A stretch of 64,000 nucleotides of DNA from Catenibacillus sp964565805 (GTDB taxonomy: Bacteria; Bacillota; Clostridia; Lachnospirales; Lachnospiraceae), in assembly GCA_964565805.1 (NCBI GenBank), contig CAZMGH010000012.1, forward strand, positions 1-64,000, given 5' to 3'. Position 1 is the stretch's first letter; each line of letters begins with the position of its first letter. Shown here one piece after another: positions 26,649 through 35,424 of the stretch. The position numbers and the translations under genes were made by a program. Below the pieces are notes generated by a model. That model did no database searches. It worked only from the letters and a program-made list of their open reading frames with translations, and was not told the origin of the DNA.

Positions 26649-27773
26649 TCATGCCCTAGTCTCATTTTTTACGTCCTTTTTATTTCTGTATATTGTTGGT
26701 GTGACGCCATAAATTTTTTTAAACTTTTTCGTAAAATGACTCACATCAAAACAGCCCACTTCCTGACTGATCTGCTGAATGGACATCTCCGTCTGTTCTA
26801 AAAACTGGGCGGCATTTTTCATCTGTATGGAGCTGATCAGGGAAGAAAATGTCTCCCCGGTATATTCTTTAAGCATTTTTGACAGATAATTTTCGCTGTA
26901 ATTAAAAAATGACGCCAGCGCCTTTATGGTCACATGATTATAATTCACATGCATGTAATTTAAAATAGCCACAATCTGTCCGTTTAGCTTTGTATCCATG
27001 GGACTTGGCACAATGGCATCCATTTCATAATACCGCAGCAGCAAAAGCATCAGCTCATGGAAATAGGTGGTCATAAAACTGCCGTAATATCGCCGCTCAT
27101 AATAATTTTCCTGATACATGCGCAGCACCAGGCTGCGGATCTTTTCATCCTCACCTGCGGGAAAGATCAGGTAAGGACTGGCGCTGCTGTGATATAAAAT
27201 ATCCCTGAAAAACCGCGACAAAAGATCCTCATCTCCTAAAACATCAAAAAATGCCGCATTAAACACATCCTCATGGATTAGGAAATTCAGGATAATATTA
27301 TCATCCGCATAGGCAAGGACACAGTGGGGCGCATTGGGAGATAAAATACAAAAATCCCCTTTGTGCAGCTCAATAATCTGTCCGCAGATCAGATGGCGGC
27401 AGGTGCCATCATATACATAAAGCGCCTCAACATAGCTGTGGGTGTGGATTAGAGGATAACAGTACCGTTCATGGCGGCACATGGCAATCTCCGTTTTCTC
27501 CCATATCTCCGGATTTTTCATAGGAAATCGTCCCCCTCGGGCGCTCCTATGATACGGCTTTTCTGAAATCTGTTCAAATGTAGGCAGAATGGGGTAATCT
27601 TTTATCATCTGCTCCAGCTGGTCAAAATAAACCGGCGTCATAAGCAGATAGCCGTATTCAGACTCATAGATACTTTTAAACCGCTTCTCATTTTCCGTGA
27701 ACTTATAAAGATCCAGTCCCCATCCCTGAAAAAAATCCGGCATTTTTTTATCTTTATGGTCTGACATATCCAT
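26649..27773 (-). CDS. AraC-family regulator with cupin sensor
   Basis: 374 residues. Central cupin-like sensor (about 115-190: MCRHERYCYPLIHTHSYVEALYVYDG, IELHKGDFCILSPNAPHCV) and C-terminal double helix-turn-helix (about 265-365: NYSENYLSKMLKEYTGETFSSL, QISQEVGCFDVSHFTKKFKKIYGVTPTIYR). The first 100 residues are a family-variable N-terminus. The ligand is unknown and no metabolic gene is directly adjacent; the DUF1836 gene is divergent. Confidence 0.9.
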   Translation of the reverse strand: MDMSDHKDKKMPDFFQGWGLDLYKFTENEKRFKSIYESEYGYLLMTPVYFDQLEQMIKDYPILPTFEQISEKPYHRSARGGRFPMKNPEIWEKTEIAMCRHERYCYPLIHTHSYVEALYVYDGTCRHLICGQIIELHKGDFCILSPNAPHCVLAYADDNIILNFLIHEDVFNAAFFDVLGDEDLLSRFFRDILYHSSASPYLIFPAGEDEKIRSLVLRMYQENYYERRYYGSFMTTYFHELMLLLLRYYEMDAIVPSPMDTKLNGQIVAILNYMHVNYNHVTIKALASFFNYSENYLSKMLKEYTGETFSSLISSIQMKNAAQFLEQTEMSIQQISQEVGCFDVSHFTKKFKKIYGVTPTIYRNKKDVKNETRA

Positions 27774-27902
27774 CCCCCTGAAAATTCTGCATATTTAAAA
27801 CGCTCATCAGAATCACTTTTTGCGCGGAAACCGTATGTGTTTCCAGCGGTCTGTAAGCAGTAACATATTACCACACTCCCATGGATTTTGTAAATGTTGT
27901 AT

Positions 27903-27931
27903 TTGACCCTGTGAATACTTTATTATATAAT
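27903..27931 (+). promoter_or_regulatory. Promoter of the DUF1836 gene
   Basis: TTGACC (27903-27908), 17-bp spacer, perfect TATAAT (27926-27931), 66 bp before the ATG. Confidence 0.75.
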
Positions 27932-27997
27932 AATAGAAACTACGTAAGGACGGCATGAATATGCCGAAAGATTATAAGAAAGATCAGGAGATGAATT

Positions 27998-28777
27998 ATG
28001 AACACTGATGATACTCCATCTGCCAATCTGATCCAGGATACTGGGGAGGCAGCAGAGCAAAATAACTCCAGCATGACAGTTTCGGAAAGTATCGCGGTAC
28101 TGCTGAAGCATTTTGAGGCGAAAAAAAAAGAGATGGCATATATCCGTCCGGAGATGCTGCCGGACATTGATCTGTATATGGATCAGGTGACTACCTTTAT
28201 GGACAGTCATTTGCAATCTACCAAACGTTACCCGGAAGATAAGATCCTGACAAAGACGATGATCAATAATTACGCCAAAAACAACCTGCTTCCGCCGCCT
28301 TCTAAGAAAAAATATTCTAAGGATCATCTGCTTTTGCTTACTTTTATTTATTACTTGAAAAATATGCTGTCTATCAATGACATCCAAAGCCTGCTGAACC
28401 CGGTAAAAGACGGTTTCTTTAAGAATCGTCAGGGCGGCATTTCTCTGGAAGATATTTACCGGGAGATTTCTTCTGCTGCCAGCGGTACTCAGGATGGTAT
28501 TTTAGCAGACATTGCCTCAAAATATGAAAAAAGCCGGGACAGCTTTACACAGACTTCTGCCAAAGAAAAGGCGGCATCCCCTTCCGGAAGGGTCCAGTCC
28601 TCTTTAGAATCAGACACAGCGCCCTCTTCCGGATCTCAGGAGACGGCTCTTTCAGAGAAAACCCGGAGCATGCTCCAGGATTTTACCTTTGTGTGCCTCT
28701 TGTGCTATGACATATTTCTGAAAAAACAGCTGGTGGAACAGATCATTGACGCTATGGGACAGCAGGACAAACGTTAA
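27998..28777 (+). CDS. DUF1836 protein, probable MerR-like DNA-binding regulator
   Basis: 259 residues. The DUF1836 domain spans about 45-160 (RYPEDKILTKTMINNYAKNNLLPPPSKKKYSKDHLL then IYYLKNMLSINDIQSLL), which resembles the MerR winged helix. A Ser-rich low-complexity segment follows (about 175-225), then a hydrophobic C-terminal helix (FTFVCLLCYDIFLKKQLVEQ). Function is unknown in the family; DNA binding is inference from the helix pattern. Confidence 0.8.
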   Translation: MNTDDTPSANLIQDTGEAAEQNNSSMTVSESIAVLLKHFEAKKKEMAYIRPEMLPDIDLYMDQVTTFMDSHLQSTKRYPEDKILTKTMINNYAKNNLLPPPSKKKYSKDHLLLLTFIYYLKNMLSINDIQSLLNPVKDGFFKNRQGGISLEDIYREISSAASGTQDGILADIASKYEKSRDSFTQTSAKEKAASPSGRVQSSLESDTAPSSGSQETALSEKTRSMLQDFTFVCLLCYDIFLKKQLVEQIIDAMGQQDKR

Positions 28778-28807
28778 AAGGCCTGAAAAAACATTATAAA
28801 ATTGCAG

Positions 28808-28841
28808 CAGCCGGAAAAACAAGGAGCTGTTTCTCCGGCTG
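28808..28841. terminator. Terminator between convergent DUF1836 and yerC genes
   Basis: Stem CAGCCGGA / TCCGGCTG (28808-28815, 28834-28841) with an A-rich 5' side and TTTT shortly after, usable in both directions. Confidence 0.6.
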
Positions 28842-28848
28842 TAACATT

Positions 28849-29148
28849 TTAAGATTCTTTCTTTTCTTCCATTCGGGCAATGACCATATCATAGCCATCA
28901 TTTCCATAATTCAGGGAACGATTGACGCGGCTGATGGTTGCTGTAGATGCTCCGGTTTTTTCAGCGATTTCCAGATAGGTTCTTTGCTCCCTGAGCATCC
29001 TGGCCACTTCAAAACGCTGGGACAGGGACAGAAGCTCATTAATGGTACAAATATCCTCAAAGAAATCAAAACATTCATCCATGTTTTCCAGGCACAGGAT
29101 CGCTTCAAAAAGCTTTTCAACTGCCGGTGTCTTAATCTTTTTATTCAT
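28849..29148 (-). CDS. YerC/YecD family TrpR-like regulator
   Basis: 99 residues, matching the YerC/YecD group of TrpR-like proteins: LCLENMDECFDFFEDICTINEL, LSQRFEVARMLREQRTYLEIAEKTGASTATISRVNRSLNYGNDGYD. The last part is a helix-turn-helix. Widespread and uncharacterised in Firmicutes. Convergent to the DUF1836 gene. Confidence 0.92.
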   Translation of the reverse strand: MNKKIKTPAVEKLFEAILCLENMDECFDFFEDICTINELLSLSQRFEVARMLREQRTYLEIAEKTGASTATISRVNRSLNYGNDGYDMVIARMEEKKES

Positions 29149-29263
29149 TACGCTTTACCCCTTTTATTTTTATCATGGGCATCAAAATACTTTTTGACGC
29201 TTGAATCATAGCATTAGTATTTTAACATTTTAAAAGAATAAAGTCCAGCAGATTTTAAAGTCT

Positions 29264-30445
29264 TTAGCGGAACCGGCCTACCCGGGTCAAACGTTTTGGA
29301 AGCTTGGGCTTGACACTGCCCACAACGATAATCGCGTCTTCTTCACACACATCCATACATTTTCCGCATTTTTCACACATATCATTATCAATCATGTGGA
29401 TATATCCGGCTTTGCCCTCAATAGCATCCTCAGGACATACATCGGCACATTCCTCGCAGCCGGTGCATTTATTGGGCAGGATGGCCAGAGTCATAAAGCT
29501 CTTGCATACGCCAGCCTCACACTTTTTCCGCTTAATATGGCCTTCGATCTCATCCCCCATAACTTCAAAGGCGGACTTGACGATATTGACCATATGCTGT
29601 CCAAACTGGCAGAAAGCGCCCCAGCCAATGGTATCTGCCATATCTTTCATAAGAGCCACATCGGTAATCTTACCCTTTCCGTTAGTGATCTCATTAAAAA
29701 TCGTATAAAACTGGTAGGTACCCTCCCGGCACAGGGGACATTTTCCGCAGGAATCGGTCTTAACGCTTTCAAGAATGATCTTGGCAAAGTCCGCTCCGCA
29801 GTAAGTCTGATCCAGCACTTCCACGCCGCCGGTAAAAATATCGCTGTCCTTTTCCATAATCGTGGCTTCAAGATCACCAGGGGAAATAAACCGTCCCAGC
29901 TCTCCGCCTGCTAAAACAGCTTTAAGAACAGAGCCCTCCTTTACGCCGCCCGCCATTTCAAGAATCCCGGCCAGACTTGTGCCGTAAGGCACCTGGATAA
30001 ATCCCGGCGTCTGTACAGCGCCGCTGACATAAAGCAGCTTCCTATCTGTGGTTCCCTGGGCATTTCTTAAAACATCCTCTACACTGACAATGATCTTAGC
30101 AGCATTTTCACAGCCCTTAAAGGTTTCCTGATCCTCTTCCACATAAGGGCGGATGATCTTACCATTAAAAACACTGATCAGCGCTGTCTTATCCCGGCAC
30201 ACCGGGCTGTCATCCCCGGTCACTACCTGGATCCCTTTTTCCAAAGCCAGCGGCCTAATCAGGTTCACGGCACTTTCATAAGCCTGGGGAATATAAATAT
30301 ATCTTTCATCCGCAGCCTTGCCCGCTTCCGCCACAGCATCCACAAGAGCCGCCGCATTTTTTTCCATCAGCTCCCGGTTGATCTGGGCTCTTTTGTCATC
30401 ACCGGCTCCGGAACATATATAAATCGTCTTTTTTACCTGATCCAT
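29264..30445 (-). CDS. NuoF-like iron-sulfur subunit lacking the FMN loop
   Basis: 393 residues. From about 125 it follows NuoF/HydB: SLBB domain (YVSGAVQTPGFIQVPYGTSLAGIL), the SDSCGKCPLCREGTYQF cluster motif with GAFCQFG, then a C-terminal double [4Fe-4S] ferredoxin (CTGCEECADVCPEDAI, CEKCGKCMDVCEEDAI). The usual N-terminal GRGGAGFPTG flavin/NADH loop is absent; the first 120 residues are different and contain no obvious Rossmann motif. Ends an operon with the 702-residue fusion, 71 bp upstream. Likely electron wiring between NAD(P)H, ferredoxin and the flavoprotein at 32824; inference. Confidence 0.82.
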   Translation of the reverse strand: MDQVKKTIYICSGAGDDKRAQINRELMEKNAAALVDAVAEAGKAADERYIYIPQAYESAVNLIRPLALEKGIQVVTGDDSPVCRDKTALISVFNGKIIRPYVEEDQETFKGCENAAKIIVSVEDVLRNAQGTTDRKLLYVSGAVQTPGFIQVPYGTSLAGILEMAGGVKEGSVLKAVLAGGELGRFISPGDLEATIMEKDSDIFTGGVEVLDQTYCGADFAKIILESVKTDSCGKCPLCREGTYQFYTIFNEITNGKGKITDVALMKDMADTIGWGAFCQFGQHMVNIVKSAFEVMGDEIEGHIKRKKCEAGVCKSFMTLAILPNKCTGCEECADVCPEDAIEGKAGYIHMIDNDMCEKCGKCMDVCEEDAIIVVGSVKPKLPKRLTRVGRFR

Positions 30446-30459
30446 ACGTTTTCCTCCTT

Positions 30460-30505
30460 CTTGGCCATCTTTTTAAGGCCATATGGGTATCCCCTTGGGG
30501 GATTG
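30460..30505 (-). repeat. Dispersed repeat family 2, third copy
   Basis: Plus strand: CTTGGCCATCTTTTTAAGGC, CATATGGGTATCCCC, TTGGGGGA, directly after the ribosome site of the NuoF-like gene. The GGCC...GGCC and CCCC...GGGG halves can each form a small stem. Confidence 0.65.
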
Positions 30506-30516
30506 CCTCCTCCTTA

Positions 30517-32625
30517 TTAATTGATGGGATAATCGCTCCAGAACTTCTGGGGAGCAAGCTGAAGACGAAGATCACACTGAAGGCATCTGGATGCTTCGCA
30601 CTGAGCCGTTTCTTCATGAAAGCCAAGGTCATTTAAGACAAAGCCCGGGCAGCGTTTATCATCGTCAATAACATCTGTTTTCTGGCGTTTGATATGGGCA
30701 AAATCCTTAATCACTCCGATCCGGGAATCCGCATGCTGCTCTGGCGCAAGGGTTTCGGAAATATCTCCGTCCCCGCCCAGGTACTTGTCCATGGCGCTGA
30801 CAGCCTTCCGGGTTTCGGCAATAGCCTGGATCACGGAAGCAGTGCCTGTAACCACATCTCCGGCAGCAAATACACCGTCGCTGCTTGTCCTATAATTTTT
30901 ATCCACAACAATCCGGTTGCCTCTGCCAAGTTCTACACCAAAGGAGGCATCCAGATCCGGATTTTGTCCTACGGCAAAGATCACAGTGTCGCAGGGGATC
31001 ACATGCTCTGAGCCCTCTTCCTTTTCAATGATCGCCCGGCGGTTTTCATCAAAAGTAAAGGCCTTTACATTGGAAAATTCCACACCGGACACTTTTCCGT
31101 TTTCAGAAAGGATCTTATTAAAGGTCTGCGCTGGATGTACCATGACGCCATCCTTTTCCACCTCTGCCAGTTCGTCCTTTGCGGCAGGCATAGTTTCCCG
31201 GCTTTCCAGGCAGGCCATATGGACTTCCGTCGCTCCAAGGCGGCGGGCCACACCGGCACAGTCACAGGCTACATTTCCGCCTCCAAGAACAACAACCCGC
31301 TTTCCTAAGGGAATTTCCTTATGAAGGGAGGCTGCCTCAAGAAATTCCACATTTACAAGAACATCCTCCAGGTCATTGCCTTCCATGGGCAGTTTTGTGC
31401 CTTTGTGGGTCCCAGCGGCAACAAAAACAGCGTCATAGCCCTGAGCCTTTAATTCATCTACAGAATTTACCTTTGTATTTAACTGAATATTTACGCCGAT
31501 TTCCCGGATATTATTAACTTCCTCTTCAATGATCTCTCTTGGAAGACGGTATTCCGGGATGCCAAATCTGGGAGTGCCTCCGGCAAAAGGCTTTTCTTCA
31601 AAAATCGTCACCTGATGGCCAAGCTTTTTCAGGTAATAACCGGCGGTGAGTCCGGCCGGTCCGGCGCCGACGACGGCTACTTTCTTCCCTGTATCCGGCT
31701 TCATAAAGCCTTTTTCCTTCCATGTGTCATCGGCGTGCTCGCAGGCATACCGCTTAATGTTCCGAATGGACACGGCATCATTTAAGAAACGGCGTTTGCA
31801 CTGAAGCTCACAAAAATGGCTGCAAATATAGCCAAGGATCTTAGGCAGAGGCGCTTTTTCCCGGACAACCTCCGCGGCCGCGGAATAGTTCCCTTCTTTA
31901 AGGAAACGGATGTATTTTGGCACATCAACATGGGCCGGACATCCTACCTGGCATGGAATCAGAGATTCCTGGCGGGGAAGCTCAGGATCAAACACTCCAA
32001 CCTGATCCCGGATAGAGCCGGTAGGACAGACTTCCACACAGGCGCCGCAGAAACGACAGTTGGACTGCTCCATAGACTCGCCTTTGATCACGACCCGAAG
32101 CTGTCCATTAACCTTTTTAAATTCAAGAGCCCCTACGCCCCGAACCTCCTCGCAGACCCGAACGCATCGTCCGCAAAGAATACACCGGTACATTTCATGG
32201 AGCATCAGCTTGTTCCGGTTATCCGCGGCAATATTATTTACACGGTGGCGCACACCGCTTCCGGCAATGCCCACATACTGGGAAAGGGCCTGAAGCTGGC
32301 ACTTTAAGTATTTAGGGCAGCCTACGCACTCCTCCGGATGAGGGGTAAACATCAGCTCTAAGGAAAGCTTGCGCACCTTATCCGCCTTTTCACCGTGGAT
32401 GGTCACCTTCATGCCTTCCTCTGCCTTTGTGGTACAAGAAGCCGCAACGCCGTCCCGGCCTTCGATCTCAACGGCGCAAAGGCGGCAGGAACCTGAGGGG
32501 TGCAGGTTATCGTGGCTGCAAATATGAGGGATATAAATCCCCGCCTCCAGAGCGGCCTCTAAAATGGTCTGGCCAGGGCGGGCATACACCTCATGCTGGT
32601 CGATCATAAATTTTATCTTATCCAA
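30517..32625 (-). CDS. NuoG-type ferredoxin fused to GltD/NfnB-like flavin oxidoreductase
   Basis: 702 residues from a TTG (LDKIKFMIDQHEV); AAAGGAG lies eight bases upstream. Order: plant-type [2Fe-2S] domain (about 1-75: CSHDNLHPSGSCRLC), His-Cys3 cluster (HPEECVGCPKYLKC), two [4Fe-4S] motifs (CILCGRCVRVC, CRFCGACVEVCPTGS), a GltD-type cluster domain (CQVGCPAHVDVPKY, CSHFCELQCKR), then FAD and NAD(P) Rossmann folds (VVGAGPAGLTAGYYL, VVLGGGNVACDCAG, FAAGDVVTG) and a last CxxC (CLQCD). NAD(P)H-ferredoxin type electron transfer is expected, possibly bifurcating with its neighbours. Partner choice is inference from the operon. Confidence 0.85.
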   Translation of the reverse strand: MDKIKFMIDQHEVYARPGQTILEAALEAGIYIPHICSHDNLHPSGSCRLCAVEIEGRDGVAASCTTKAEEGMKVTIHGEKADKVRKLSLELMFTPHPEECVGCPKYLKCQLQALSQYVGIAGSGVRHRVNNIAADNRNKLMLHEMYRCILCGRCVRVCEEVRGVGALEFKKVNGQLRVVIKGESMEQSNCRFCGACVEVCPTGSIRDQVGVFDPELPRQESLIPCQVGCPAHVDVPKYIRFLKEGNYSAAAEVVREKAPLPKILGYICSHFCELQCKRRFLNDAVSIRNIKRYACEHADDTWKEKGFMKPDTGKKVAVVGAGPAGLTAGYYLKKLGHQVTIFEEKPFAGGTPRFGIPEYRLPREIIEEEVNNIREIGVNIQLNTKVNSVDELKAQGYDAVFVAAGTHKGTKLPMEGNDLEDVLVNVEFLEAASLHKEIPLGKRVVVLGGGNVACDCAGVARRLGATEVHMACLESRETMPAAKDELAEVEKDGVMVHPAQTFNKILSENGKVSGVEFSNVKAFTFDENRRAIIEKEEGSEHVIPCDTVIFAVGQNPDLDASFGVELGRGNRIVVDKNYRTSSDGVFAAGDVVTGTASVIQAIAETRKAVSAMDKYLGGDGDISETLAPEQHADSRIGVIKDFAHIKRQKTDVIDDDKRCPGFVLNDLGFHEETAQCEASRCLQCDLRLQLAPQKFWSDYPIN

Positions 32626-32639
32626 TCGTTTCACTCCTT

Positions 32640-32823
32640 TATAAGCACGCTTGCCGGCTGCCGGGAACAGGTTTCCAAAACAGTCCTGCAAGTTTGATGC
32701 CCCGCTGCTTCCAGCGGGGCACTTCTCATATCCGTCAGCCCCAAAAGGGGCAGATCATCCTTGATTTACCGGGCAAAATCAGCCCGCATCGTAAGCTTAC
32801 CCGGCATGGTAAGCCTCCTCATC
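32640..32823. other. Intra-operon spacer with four consecutive hairpins
   Basis: Between the flavoprotein and the 702-residue fusion are stems at 32699-32720 (GCCCCGCT/AGCGGGGC), 32738-32751 (GCCCC-AAAA-GGGGC), 32770-32786 (CGGGC/GCCCG) and 32795-32814 (GCTTACC/GGTAAGC). None has a clear T-run, so they may act in mRNA processing or stability rather than termination. Confidence 0.55.
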
Positions 32824-34278
32824 TTATTCGGCGTCCTGAACATATTCAGCGGCGCTCATGCCGGCAATACGTCCGGTATTTACCGCAAAGCCCATGGTAT
32901 TTCCGGGAAGCAGGAACATATAGCTGTCATCGTAAATGTTGCAGGCGTCCGTTCCGGCTACATATACGCCAGGAAGCTTATTCCAGTCTTTATCAAGGAC
33001 TTCACAGTTTTCGTTCATCTTTACTCCGCCTAAGGTGCCGTATGCGCCCGGACGGATCCGCGCTACATAAAAAGGCGCTTTAACGATCGGTTTCATATAT
33101 TCACGGGATTTGAAAAATTCGGAATCTACAGAATCACACATATCATTGTACTCATCTACAGTATCCAGGAATGTATCTACATCTTCAATGCCGCACCACT
33201 GAGCGATCTCCTCAAGGGTATCCGCGTAGAACAGGTCTGTGTTATGATTTGCCACAGCATGCTCCACAACCTCGTCAAAATGATCCAGGTTGTCCGGATT
33301 ATGTACAAAGCTGACCACATCCGGGCCATTTTTCTTATAGCTCTTTAATGCAGCGGTATCAAAAATAACAAAGCCCATCATATCCTTCTGTCTGGAAATA
33401 GCATTTCCCGTAAAGGTAGTGTTCTGCATCTGCTCTTCATTCATAAAACGCTTGCCCAGACGGTTTACCATAAGGTTTGGCTGGTTAAAGATACATGGAA
33501 TGGATGGATCCAGCTCGTTGGACTGGGGCAGGAACGTGATCATCTCCATACGCATCTTTGTAGGAGCGCCGCCGGCTTCACGAAGCATGCGGATACCGTC
33601 CCCTTTAAGGCCGGGAATGGCAAAGTTAAACATATTTACGCCGTACTCAAAACCGGTTTCTTCCTTGATTACCTTTGGATTATCTCCCGCGCCGCCGGTA
33701 GCAACGATCACGGCCTTACAGTTAATACGGATCTCTTCCCCGTTTTTATCTTTAGCCATTACTGCAGCCAATTTTCCCTCTTCCATCACAAGACCGGTGC
33801 CCGGTGTCTCTAACAGCACTTCCACACCCAGCTCTGCGGCACGGTTCATGAGCGCCTTTACCATATAGGAAGCAGCGCCCCGGCCAATGCCCTGGTCGGT
33901 CATGCAAATATGCCATGTCTGCTCAGACTTGGGGAAATACTTAAACGCGCCGGCAAAGCGGACGCCCATATCTTCCAGCCATTCAATAGTCTCGCCGGAC
34001 ATTTCAAAATAGCGGCGCACCAGTCTGGCATCTGCCTGATAGTGGGTATATTCCATAAACATATTAAAGGCCTTTTCCACGCTAATATCTACCATCTGGT
34101 CTTTCTGGTACTTTGTACCAATACCAAGAGGGCCCATGCCCATGTTGGCAGCGCCGCCGGGAACCGGGGATTTTTCCAGAACCATAACCTGAGCGCCGTC
34201 CTCCGCAGCCTGAACTGCCGCGCAAAGTCCGGCAGGACCTGCAGCAACAACAACGATTTCTGTTTCCATTGTCTTCAT
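32824..34278 (-). CDS. FrdA/UrdA-like FAD flavoprotein (fumarate reductase-type)
   Basis: About 484 residues from MKTMETEIVVV, preceded by GGAGGT seven bases upstream. Contains the dinucleotide fold VVAAGPAGLCAAVQAAEDGA, the FrdA-type VIVATGGAGDNP, the middle segment MVNRLGKRFMNEEQ that carries substrate-side residues in fumarate reductases, and LGGVKMNENCEV near the C-terminus. No signal peptide and no FMN- or haem-binding domain, so it is cytosolic and needs an external electron donor, presumably the two iron-sulfur proteins encoded downstream. The substrate (an enoate or similar acceptor) is unknown. Its AGPAG motif has Ala where Gly is usual (GAGPAG). Confidence 0.85.
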   Translation of the reverse strand: MKTMETEIVVVAAGPAGLCAAVQAAEDGAQVMVLEKSPVPGGAANMGMGPLGIGTKYQKDQMVDISVEKAFNMFMEYTHYQADARLVRRYFEMSGETIEWLEDMGVRFAGAFKYFPKSEQTWHICMTDQGIGRGAASYMVKALMNRAAELGVEVLLETPGTGLVMEEGKLAAVMAKDKNGEEIRINCKAVIVATGGAGDNPKVIKEETGFEYGVNMFNFAIPGLKGDGIRMLREAGGAPTKMRMEMITFLPQSNELDPSIPCIFNQPNLMVNRLGKRFMNEEQMQNTTFTGNAISRQKDMMGFVIFDTAALKSYKKNGPDVVSFVHNPDNLDHFDEVVEHAVANHNTDLFYADTLEEIAQWCGIEDVDTFLDTVDEYNDMCDSVDSEFFKSREYMKPIVKAPFYVARIRPGAYGTLGGVKMNENCEVLDKDWNKLPGVYVAGTDACNIYDDSYMFLLPGNTMGFAVNTGRIAGMSAAEYVQDAE

Positions 34279-34387
34279 GTAAAATACCTCCATAGATGAG
34301 CCGCCTTTCCCTTTTATCCTGGCGAAAAGCGGCTTTTTGTTATATTTGCGTTGCAGCGCGGCCTGTACGAAACATAAACACTGCAAC

Positions 34388-34393
34388 ATTATA
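34388..34393 (-). promoter_or_regulatory. Possible LysR-activated promoter of the redox operon
   Basis: Minus-strand TATAAT about 110 bp before the flavoprotein start, with no good -35. Just upstream lies AT-rich dyad sequence (ATAAACAAGTATAATAACC). A missing -35 fits activation by the adjacent LysR protein. The leader also holds an AGCCGC/GCGGCT hairpin at about 34301-34337. Confidence 0.4.
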
Positions 34394-34512
34394 TTAATAA
34401 TAAACTGCCTATGGTTATTATACTTGTTTATTCTGCATATATCCAATATATTTTTCTCATTACTCTTATTCCATTTGACTATAAATCGACCTGCCGGGGG
34501 ATAAAGAGCTGC

Positions 34513-35424
34513 CTATAAATTCCCCTTGTAAGCTTCGATCTCATCAATAATGGCCTTTAATCCCGCAGAATCATTTTTCCGCTGCCACACAGCAATCAAA
34601 TCCGAGTCATTATTCCGGTCGGGAATTGGGTAAAAATGGAGCCGGTCATCATTGTCAAACAGATCCCGGTCGCTGTGAATGGTGATTCCGTTGCCATTGA
34701 CAATAGAAAATGCCAGGGAGCTGATGTTTGGCACGTATTTTTTTACATTGGGCTGAAAACCGTAGGTGCGGCAAAGATCAATGATCCGATTCACACCGCT
34801 GGGGGAATCCGTAGGTGAAATAAGGATAAAGGGCTCATTTTTAACATCCGCCAACGTCAGGTGATCCCGTTTTGACAAAGGATTGGATCTGGGCACTACA
34901 AGGCACAGGCGCATTTCCTCCACCCGCTTCCAGGCAATATCATCATTAAGCTGAAAATCAAAGTCAAAATAAAAGGTGAAAGTAATATCCAGATCCCCGC
35001 TAAGAAGCTTCTCCCGCAAATCTTTAAAACTGTAGCTTTCAAAGGATAACAGCACCTGGGGATATTTTTCGGAAAACCGGGTAAAGATAGGTTCAATAAA
35101 TTTTTGTACTACCGTAGAATTGATCATTCCCACCTTGATCTCTCCTGCGTAGGAGGCGTTGGCCTTGACTGCTTCCTCCACAGAAATTTCTAGATCTGTC
35201 AGGAGAAGCTTCCACTTCCGGCTTAACACCTCCCCTGCCGGCGTCAGGCGCACAGACCGCTTATTTCGGATAAACAGGGCAAAGCCCAGCTCTTCCTCCA
35301 GCAAACTGATCTGCTTGCTTAGTGAAGGCTGGGAAATATAAAGAGACTTGGCAGCCTCGGTAAAGTTCAGTTTTTCCGCCACAGACAAAAAATATTCCAT
35401 CTGCTGGAAATTGATCTTATACAT
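34513..35424 (-). CDS. LysR-family transcriptional regulator
   Basis: 303 residues from MYKINFQQMEYFLSVAEKLNFTEAAKSLYISQPSLSKQI, the standard N-terminal winged helix; the rest is the two-lobed co-inducer domain (PRSNPLSKRDHLTLADVKNEPFI). AGGAGGT seven bases upstream fixes the start. It is encoded upstream of and parallel to the redox operon and probably controls it in response to the flavoprotein substrate; inference. Confidence 0.92.
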   Translation of the reverse strand: MYKINFQQMEYFLSVAEKLNFTEAAKSLYISQPSLSKQISLLEEELGFALFIRNKRSVRLTPAGEVLSRKWKLLLTDLEISVEEAVKANASYAGEIKVGMINSTVVQKFIEPIFTRFSEKYPQVLLSFESYSFKDLREKLLSGDLDITFTFYFDFDFQLNDDIAWKRVEEMRLCLVVPRSNPLSKRDHLTLADVKNEPFILISPTDSPSGVNRIIDLCRTYGFQPNVKKYVPNISSLAFSIVNGNGITIHSDRDLFDNDDRLHFYPIPDRNNDSDLIAVWQRKNDSAGLKAIIDEIEAYKGNL

